Source of the DNA: Rhynchonema sp. JSB1_4
Lineage: Eukaryota; Nematoda; Chromadorea; Monhysterida; Xyalidae
Direction of reading: 5' to 3'
DNA: 64,000 nucleotides
Assembly (NCBI GenBank): GCA_030248065.1
Contig: JASAMV010003725.1
Location: 1 to 64,000 of the forward strand
The notes beneath the pieces were generated by a model that saw only the letters and a program-made list of their open reading frames with translations, ran no database searches and was not told where the DNA came from. The position numbers and the translations under genes are program-made. Positions 57,301-64,000 of this stretch are shown here, piece by piece. Numbering within the stretch: the first letter of the stretch is position 1; each line of letters opens with the position of its first letter.

Positions 57301-60172
57301 GACTTTATAAGAATTGGTCAATTTTTCAGACCTGCAGCAACGTGGAGCTCTGTGCTAGATTATTTTCAGCTGAAAATGTTTTGCGAGAGTCACAAATAGC
57401 ACAGTGGTTAAGGGCAGTGGTGTAGCTACCCAGGCGGGGCGGCAACCTTCTGTACCACCCAAAATGCGGGGCGGCAACCTACGTACTGTACCAGCCGAGC
57501 TAGGGGGGGTCGTACCACTTGGGGGGTCATCTGGAAACCGAAATTTTTTATGCCTACATACTGAAGAAAATGTGGCCTAAAACACTAATTTCGCGCGCAG
57601 CGCGCGATTTTTCGCCTATTTGCAGACAAATATGCTAATTTTATGCAATTTTAAGCCAAAAATGAATGTTTTGGGTGAAAAGTTAGGTGGGGCGGCAACC
57701 TACCTACTGTACCAGGGGAGGGGCGGCAACCTACCTACTGTACCAGGCGAGGGGCGGCAACCTACCTACTGTACCTAGGGGGGACCCCCCACCCCCCAGC
57801 TACACCATTGGTTAAGGATGACTGAACGTGAAAATCCGGATTGATTTGATGAGTTCTTATATGGTCATTGTGCGACCAACACATGTATGTAGTCCATACA
57901 TCTCATCATGGCACTGCACAATGTTGTGTGCAAGCGTGATACTGTAGGCATCAGGTTGAACTGGAGTGCCATGACGCCGTAGATGGTGCGTACAGTCTGC
58001 CTTCTTTATTGTGACATGATCAGGGTAGGTTATGTAGTTGATCAGGGTCAGGTGGCTCGAGCCAGCTGCCTTTTAAAGAATATTCTTAAAGTAGTGAGCA
58101 AAGGAATTGGCATCTAAAATATCGTTCCAAAGTTGATAGCTATGTATATCAGAATGTGGATGGTTGCACACCACGGAACGTCGCTACAACAAAGCCAGAC
58201 TGTATGTGGCAATCTTGACTACGCCTAACACTGCAGGCCCACCTTCACGATTTTGAAATTTATAACCAGATAAATCAATAACCAATCATGTGCAAATGTT
58301 TTCTCTACGAACATCAGGTATCGAGCCAGAGACACCGGTCACCAGCCTGGCTCCATTGACCATACATGGTGCAAACAGTGCACCCATGTTGGATGTGCAG
58401 GTGGGTGGGTGTTGTTGTATTCCGCGACTTTTCACTCTCGACCTTTTCAGGCCCAGTTTTTTCAGCCCCGGCCGAGTCAGGCCCAGCATATTTGACCCAT
58501 TTATAGGCTTAGGCTCCAGTCGGGCCTGAATCGGCCGGGCCTGAACCGTCGCACAATAGTGTTGTTGTGGTTGGGGTTGCTCGTTGCGCGACCACTATTT
58601 TCGACCAACGAATTTTTTAGAGTTTTTTCCACACCACGAATTTTTCGTTGGTCAAAAATTGGTGGCAGCTGTAAATGTGTTGATAAATAGACGTGACACT
58701 GACTGGTGACCGTACAAATTGGTGATTTGCAATTGAATGTCACAAAACATTATCTTTCAGCCTGTCAATATTATTCAACATTCACATTCCCTCCAGGTTT
58801 CCCCTCTATCGCGCGGGCAGGCCGTACAATTCTCGAGCGCCTCGGCATCCCCCGCCCAACACCTTCCCCACACTCCGGCCAGCACGCCCCAGCCAACGGG
58901 GGAAGACGCACAATGTTCGCCGCTGTCAAGGGTGCTCGGCCCGTTCAAACAAGTACAGTTTTGGGAAATGATTCGAAGCTATTCGTATTAGGAAGTCGAG
59001 TCGTATCCGTTTGACATCGAAACTGGTTGAGGCTTTCTGTTCTTTCGTGTCCTGCTTGAAACATTTTCTCCTTCGCACGTGGCGCACTTGTGGTATTATA
59101 GACCTTATCAGCGCGAAACGAACAGCTGGTGGGACATCAGAACCAAACCGTTAGGGAGCTTCCGGACAATCAAATGCTATCCAAAAAAAGTCCAGATCTC
59201 GTTCACGTATCCCAGCTACCATGTCCCCCACCTCCTTCAGGTGCTGGGCGCAAGTGCAAGTGGTTGTTCGCCGGATCCGACGGCCTCGGGTTCGGGCGGG
59301 TCCGCTTCGGGCGGGTCGGGTGCGTCGCGCAAGAGCAGCGGCAACGGCGCTACTGCCATCCCACCACCACCCCATTCACCGACCAGCAGTGCACACTCGT
59401 CCATCAATGCCGGTGGTGATAGTAGCAGTGGAGGTAAGGGAATGCCCGGGCGATTTTTTGATGTTTTTGTTCTCACAATGCACATCGACTACCAGTGGTG
59501 TTTATGAAGTGGTTTTATGGTGTGTTTTGGAACATTTTGCTGCCGATATAATTATGTCCATTGGTTTGTTTTGATGACTTTGTTGATGCGAATGGATGTT
59601 TGTTTCGACCAATTTTACTTTTCTGGCCAGGTTTTACAACAGGTGCCAGTAAATTGAACCAAGTCTGGCGCGTTGGAAAAACTTCGTCACATTTGCTGTC
59701 ATGCATATGTGCGATAGAAGTGGCTTAAAAGTCGTTGCGCTACACAAAACGAACAGCTTCCACGCTGGTCAAGCGCTCTAGCTCCGTTGTGAAATGTGGT
59801 TCACACACTATTCGCAAACTGCTTGCGCTTAATCAAAGTTGATCAGGCTCAAAAACTTGAACATCATTTATTTTTCATCATCATTATGTTACATATACAG
59901 GCGGTATCACGCGTTCGCGCCACGCCAGCACGAACACAGCTGCAACGGCGGCGGCGGCATCAGTCCAATTGGACTACGCCCAGTTGACACTGCCGGCAAC
60001 GTCCGGCAACAACAATGGCGGCGCACCAGTGCTTTTGCACGCGAGCGGCAGTGCCACGCAGCTGGATGGTATGAAGGGCACGATGCCCGCTAATGTTTCA
60101 ACGTCTAGACTGTCGTCCGGCGAGGCGACCGTGTATGCGGCCATTGATCCCAGCAAGAGTAAACGAAACTGA
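42304..60172 (+). CDS. IRS: Insulin receptor substrate (IRS) homologue
   Basis: A cytoplasmic adaptor linking insulin/IGF receptors to PI3-kinase (family knowledge). Twenty-seven exons, all in phase, give 1,197 aa: 42304-42420, 43033-43164, 46203-46292, 46436-46547, 47151-47338, 48323-48465, 48971-49123, 49749-49991, 50490-50593, 50740-50879, 50968-51052, 51783-51893, 52282-52421, 52804-52912, 53294-53441, 53952-53990, 54395-54516, 54818-54956, 55034-55154, 55593-55681, 56088-56226, 56455-56553, 57134-57260, 58318-58400, 58797-58952, 59241-59433, 59901-60172. A PH domain covers exons 2-4 (KKSFVVL, GEKHRLSIMLSD). A PTB domain covers exons 5-6 (FHVAQYGV, QVGKCSITGSGDIWIQ). Candidate p85-binding YxxM sites are DYTQM, DYLTM, DYMTM and EYVTM. 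The C-terminal VYAAID resembles the SHP2-type site of IRS proteins. Length and order match the family. Confidence 0.9.
42541..42956. mobile_element. TATACTTGCG MITE in IRS intron 1, inverted
   Basis: Ends TATACTTGCG and CGCAAGTATA. Exact 8-bp target duplication CCTTGGCC at 42533-42540 and 42957-42964. The sequence is the reverse complement of 41562-41987 with modest divergence. It lies in IRS intron 1, 120 bases past the first exon. Confidence 0.92.
43197..44103. repeat. Element bounded by CCCCGAAAAA-rich inverted ends
   Basis: TCGAAAACCCCGAAAAAAAC near 43197 faces its complement near 44103, and both ends are tracts of CCCCGAAAA-like units. Between them, degenerate roughly 110-bp units repeat CTGGCTGGCAGCCTAAGCC (43435-43870). 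A small MITE-like palindrome sits at 43548-43676 (TTAGGTTAAAT and ATTTAACCTAA ends, GGAAACCGGAA inside). All of it is within IRS intron 2. Confidence 0.65.
47372..47850 (+). repeat. Degenerate tandem repeat, about 85-120 bp units
   Basis: Five or six units share GATCGAAATCTGCTGTTTAT, TAGAAACATTTTTTAATCC and GGATCGTTTT. Spacing varies, so it is an old satellite-like array. It lies in IRS intron 5. Confidence 0.8.
51362..51465 (+). repeat. Dispersed repeat shared by two IRS introns
   Basis: TGTAACAGCAGTGTGTTTTG, GCCCGTTTCGGCCTGTTTTC, GACGAGGTGCCAGG and GACCTCCAAAAAGGACCT also appear in the same order at 53100-53210 in another IRS intron. Confidence 0.75.
51465..51715. mobile_element. Foldback element in IRS intron 11
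   Basis: The arms pair almost throughout: GGAGTTGTACTTGTCCATTT faces its complement near 51710, TTGTAGACAATGAGGACAAA faces its complement near 51670, and TGTGATAGAG faces CTCTATCACA. The central part (TTTCGATCAGCGTAAAA facing TTTTACGCTGGTCGAAA) recurs, degraded, near 26455, 53690, 58590 and 59750. Confidence 0.8.
53100..53210 (+). repeat. Second copy of the 51362-51465 repeat
   Basis: Carries TGTAACAGCAGTGAGTTTTG and GACCTCCGAAAAGGACCTCG, with a small extra segment (CTCGTCGGTG) relative to the other copy. Confidence 0.75.
56568..56842. mobile_element. Foldback MITE in IRS intron 22
   Basis: The ends GTATTGGTCGCACAATGACT and its complement are those of the MITE family at 36948. Here both arms continue inward as a near-perfect palindrome (CCAAAAATTTTCCTGAATGG, GATCACAAGCG, TTCCAAAACATTTCT). 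Its left end is 14 bases past the 5' splice site of intron 22. Confidence 0.82.
57285..57882 (+). mobile_element. GTCGCACGATGAC-type MITE, interrupted
   Basis: Begins GTATTGGTCGCACGATGAC and ends GTCATTGTGCGACCAACAC. It is collinear with 36948-37230 except for the hAT-like insertion at 57415-57810. Located in IRS intron 23. Confidence 0.85.
57415..57810. mobile_element. hAT-like MITE with GGGGCGGCAACCTAC motif
   Basis: Ends CAGTGGTGTAGCTACCC and GGGGGGTAGCTACACCA-like inverted sequence. The target duplication GTTAAGGG/GTTAAGGA matches at 7 of 8 positions. GGGGCGGCAACCTAC occurs on both sides of a core with TTTCGCGCGCAGCGCGCGAT. Confidence 0.85.
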
Positions 60173-61662
60173 ACCTGTATCATGTTGTTGTTGTTTTTGA
60201 TGTTTCGACCCTGATTTTGTTAACGCTACTGATTGCCGCATGTGCGTGCAGTTAGCCCTGACCTACCAGTGGTACTTTATGGCCTAACTATATTTCGTTC
60301 TCTCACGCAACACGAAACAAATTCTCGCGCGCTGATTGGCTGGCGCGCGCCTGAGCGCCAATCAACGTGGGAAAATTTGTTTCGTGTTGCGTGAGACAAC
60401 GAAGTATAGTTGGGCCCTTACGTTCAGTAATTACATGCGATTTGCATGTACACGAATGCAGAGGGATACGCATGTGGCTCTCACTTGCAATCAGTACTGT
60501 AGTGACATCACATCACCGTCTTTTTCTCGTCACTATATGTGCAATTTTGTAATTTTCTGTGAAGTTGTTCATTTCGTTGCTGTTTTTTTTTAAATTTCTG
60601 TCAAACAAAGTTGTGAACAAACTGAATGCATTTCCCATCGAGTTACTGTTCAGCAGGATTTCCTTAACCATGTTGTAAAAAGTGGACCTTTTTGAATTTG
60701 AAGAAGTGTATGTCTTAACATGCTTTGCCACCGAACATGTTTATGATAATCTAATTCTGCTACACGTCACCCTCGATGCGACAACAGTATATATGGGTAT
60801 ACGTGTTTATCGATTGGTGTTATTATTTAGAAATGGAAATTCGGACCCAACAATCTTTGTTTTGTTTCTCTTGGGTTACATCGGGCGATTAGTGAGTTTC
60901 GCTCAAGGGTTACTCTAACCTGATAAGGGTGTTTACGTGCTAACGCTGTAGTATACCTATCAATAAGTGAGTCTGGTTTGTCTGGAAAAAACTATTTTTG
61001 CTGCAGTACATTTATACTCGACAACACCAATTCATGGTGTTTTTACTTCATTTGTTGTTAATTTTTCGTGTTGTTTTCTGAGTCATGACTATATGTAGCT
61101 GTCTTGCTCGACAATGTATATTCCTTTTCTATTTTTATTTGAAAATAATTAGGTATATGTATGATGTGTGTGCTGGGTTCAGAGACGGTTTACACGTTTG
61201 TAGCTGTGATAGTTCGTTTTTCTTCCTATCGTCAACATCTTGCGCGTTTCAGTGCTTTTCGTGCAAATTTATTGTTGTGTTTGTCTTGTACATAATGGTA
61301 ATCAATTCGTCCCTTCATTCACGTTTGTTCTATTTTCCAAGTTTTTGTTCATTTTCTGGCGAGAACACTATTTGTTTTAATGATGTTAAAAGTTGTACAT
61401 ATTTCTGTTTGTAGTCGGAAAGTTTTATCTCATACTGAATCAATATGGTAACGTACCACAGATCAGTTTTTGTTGTGCTGCTATTACGGTATGCTTGGCG
61501 TGTCGGTTGATGTTTCAGATAAATTATAAAACGTTCTGCCGTTCGTCTCTTTTTGTTCAACACAAGATAACTCTAATCGAAACAGAACATGTAGCAAATT
61601 TTTTTCTACAGAAAACGCCAAAATCGTACCAAGTATACTTTTAGAAATCAAGAAATCCAAAA
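60173..61662. other. Intergenic region between IRS and UGT genes
   Basis: No exon is supported here. It holds the foldback MITE at 60280-60418, then A/T-rich sequence with only short frames. The UGT promoter presumably lies near its right end, but I see no convincing TATA box. Confidence 0.6.
60280..60418. mobile_element. Foldback MITE with GGCCTAACTATA ends
   Basis: About 139 bp. GGCCTAACTATA, CTCACGCAACACGAAACAAA and GCTGATTGGC on the left face their complements on the right (GCCAATCA, TTTGTTTCGTGTTGCGTGAG, TATAGTTGGGCCC). It lies about 110 bases past the IRS stop codon, probably in the 3' UTR. Confidence 0.82.
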
Positions 61663-62334
61663 ATGAAGCTGTTTCTCTTCACTCTTCTGTTGGCGCTGTT
61701 TTCCGCGGTGGAATGCTACAAAATAATGATTTGTGTTCCGGCGATGAGCCGAAGCAACCTGAAATTGTACTCTCGTGTGGGCGAATTGCTGATGAAGGCC
61801 GGTCACGATGTGACACTTTACGCACCCGCTTACAATGCGGATGTGGACCCAAAGATGGAGGTAAGTTTTCTACACACGCGAGTGTTGGAGTTGTGAAGTA
61901 TGTTAATATTATCAGACACGGTAGTATTGTGGGGACAGGCAGGCCAGTGCTTTATGGGCTTGCGCAATCAGGGTCACCCTGACATAAAATATGCAGTATG
62001 TTTTTGGGTACCACATGGTCAAATTCATGTTGTCCTGCAAAATACTCACACAGCAGCCCCAAATGAACGCAAGGTACATGGAACAATTACCATCAATGTG
62101 TGCAGGACAACATGCATAAACTACATTACAACAAGCCAAATTACATACCTACCTATGTATTTCCCCAGAAAGTCACCGCTCGTGTGGTTCGACCACCAAC
62201 CGGTCAAGAGGAGGTGGTTCGCAAACTGATGGACAATCAGGCCAAAATGATATTCAGCCCGTTGAAGCTGTACGAAGGACGAATCAGGAAACAATTCACT
62301 GCCATGGGACAAGCGATGTTGGACGCATGTGAAA
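61663..62334 (+). CDS. UDP-glycosyltransferase N-terminal exons 1-2
   Basis: Exons 61663-61860 and 62169-62334 (121 aa, ending in phase 1 before GTAAGT). A signal peptide (LFLFTLLLALFSAVEC) is followed by the UGT start KIMICVPAMSRSN and KAGHDVTLYAP. Exon 2 continues the acceptor-binding half (KLMDNQAKMIF). UGTs sit in the ER membrane with the catalytic part in the lumen and glycosylate lipophilic compounds (family knowledge). No donor-binding half or signature motif follows before the next UGT start at 63100. So this is either a partial gene or an al­ternative first unit spliced to shared exons farther right. Confidence 0.75.
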
Positions 62335-63099
62335 GTAAGTGAGCCAAGTGTGTTTGTTCTGGCTGCTTTCATTTTGGATTGGCCTTCTTTTTTTTTTGAA
62401 ACAGCACGATTTGTTCACGAGAGGCGTGAACATGTTAATTAGGCAACGTGACCGCGTTACACGAATTTCGTTTGTCATGCGTGGCTTGGAGGCCCTGCGC
62501 TGAGCAGTAAGCTGTCGCATGAGCTCGTTTGGGTCTCTTGCAGGCATACCGCATTTGCTGTTGTTTCCTAATTTTTAGCATGTACCTTTCAATATCATGT
62601 CAGTTGCATTTATAACGCGACGGAGGGAGGCCACTGCATCTAAAAAAGCTGCATACACATCAAGGCACATGCAAACCTTTGATTTCGTTCGTTTCATTTC
62701 GTTTTACTTTTCGGTCGTAACCACAAGGCATATGCGCAACATCAATACAATCATTGATAAAATTGATCGCATAACATTTCACTGACAATAAAGTTTTTGT
62801 GATTACTGCAGTTCATTGTCATAATGCAGTACCAGCGGCAAGGCAACCTCTGAGCCTCCGATGTTTCATGTGTGTTATAACAAGGCTCAGGCGCATGCAT
62901 GCTATTGAAAAAAACGTTTGGCACGACCCCAACAACGACCTGCAACGTTGTTTCTCTTATCTCTCTTTTCAATTGTCTCTGTCGGGGAAACAGAGTGCAC
63001 TTTTGCTTCTGGGTGGCACTGATAACCGTAAATACACGTTACTGTAATGCTTTTAACTGTGTCTGTGCAAGAAAAACAATTGAAACTTTTTGTCGAAAA

Positions 63100-63475
63100 A
63101 TGTATCCGAAAGTTCTCCTATTGTGTGTTAGTCTCAGTGTTTGTGGTGGCAGTGACGCCAAAAAGATTCTGATCATTGTGCCGACACTGAGTAGCAGCAA
63201 CATCATGTTCAACGGTCGAGTAGCCAGTCTGCTATCCGATCATGGACACGAAGTGACCTTCTACGCGCCTCACACCAATCCGGACGTGAAAATGCCCACG
63301 TTTGAGCACCCGAACCTGACCAGAACTGTCCAAGTTCCCGCTGTTAAGCCAGAAATTATGCGCGCTCTTTTGGACACCCAGTACGAATTGATGTACAAAG
63401 AAACGTCGATGTTGGAGGCCGAGTCCCGACAGGCGTTCAAGGATCTCGGTGATTTGTTCCACACGGGTTGCGAAG
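63100..63475 (+). CDS. UDP-glycosyltransferase N-terminal exon, second copy
   Basis: The ATG at 63100 opens MYPKVLLLCVSLSVCGG, a likely signal peptide, then KKILIIVPTLSSSN and DHGHEVTFYAPHTNPDV. The exon covers the same part of the protein as both exons of the copy at 61663 but has no intron. It ends in phase 1 at GTCGGT after HTGCEG. The two are tandem paralogues with modest similarity. The remaining exons must lie beyond 63475, perhaps outside the window; the last 500 bases show none. Confidence 0.75.
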
Positions 63476-64000
63476 GTCGGTGCATGCTTATGTGGATTCT
63501 AAGCACGAGGATTTAATGCAAAGCTGAACGGGGGACCTTAGCTTTACCCGAAGTGAACAAAACGCTTATAGTTTTCTCAAATCGTCTGAAAACATGTCCA
63601 TAGTAGTAGTAGTAGCACTTTATTTCGTTTCAGACACGAAAAGGGTAAGCATCAACAACCGCTCGAGGCGTGACAGTAACGATGAATACCTAGGGTTTTA
63701 CAATTTAGCCGGCACCAATTAAATAAAGAGTTGGAGTACATTTGCATGAATATAATAATTCAATTATATAATAATGACAACGTTACGCAACTGACACACA
63801 CAATAATGTTTACGCGCCACACCACAACACGATCTGAACATTATGCAATTTCGACTTTTCTTTCACATACAGTACACCTTCATCGCTGGACACCCATTTA
63901 CAAAATTTTGAAAATTTGGACACAATAATATCAGCAGGCAAACAGTTGTACACATTGGACATCAATACAAGAGGTGAAGAGGACAAGACTGAATATTTGC
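63476..64000. other. Presumed UGT intron, nothing else seen
   Basis: A/T-rich sequence with a short (TAG)n run near 63603-63614. Only short open frames and no family match. Confidence 0.5.

Overview
The window is nuclear DNA from an invertebrate animal. Spliced genes with many short exons encode an insulin-receptor-substrate protein, a DDX11/CHL1-type Fe-S helicase and UDP-glycosyltransferases. The UGT N-termini look nematode-like, so a nematode is the best guess, but this is not proven. Exon models were built by hand from splice sites and reading phase. The phases close in every gene where this could be tested.

Layout. Four genes lie on the left half, all on the minus strand or inside it: an unidentified acidic protein (about 1.0-5.2 kb), a DDX11-like helicase (5.5-14.8 kb), and an unidentified basic/cysteine-rich protein ('gene B', about 16-34 kb). 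About 34-42 kb is a transposon-rich divergent intergenic region. On the plus strand follow an IRS gene with 27 exons (42.3-60.2 kb) and N-terminal exons of two tandem UGT genes (61.7-63.5 kb). The transcribed strand of introns is rich in G and T throughout, so base skew flips in the divergent region.

The most interesting object is a complete 6,943-bp element at 18496-25438, inside one intron of gene B. It has 191-bp terminal inverted repeats beginning AGTAGT and a perfect 6-bp target duplication (ACTGTA), the signature of Maverick/Polinton elements. It carries only two convincing genes. One is a 1,261-aa protein-primed-type family B DNA polymerase with all exonuclease and polymerase motifs intact. 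The other is a convergent 182-aa protein with one C2H2 finger and an acidic tail. Between their 3' ends lies a roughly 970-bp array of 26 spaced copies of the palindrome GAGTCGACTC. No integrase, protease, packaging ATPase or capsid gene is visible.

The rest of the window is dense in non-autonomous DNA transposons. One hAT-like MITE family (TIR near CAGTGTAGT, 8-bp target duplications) has members that each carry their own repeated motif around a shared CGCGCGC palindrome. It is seen nested, and at nearly the same site in two copies of another MITE. Two inverted 8-bp-TSD elements flank the first exon of the IRS gene.
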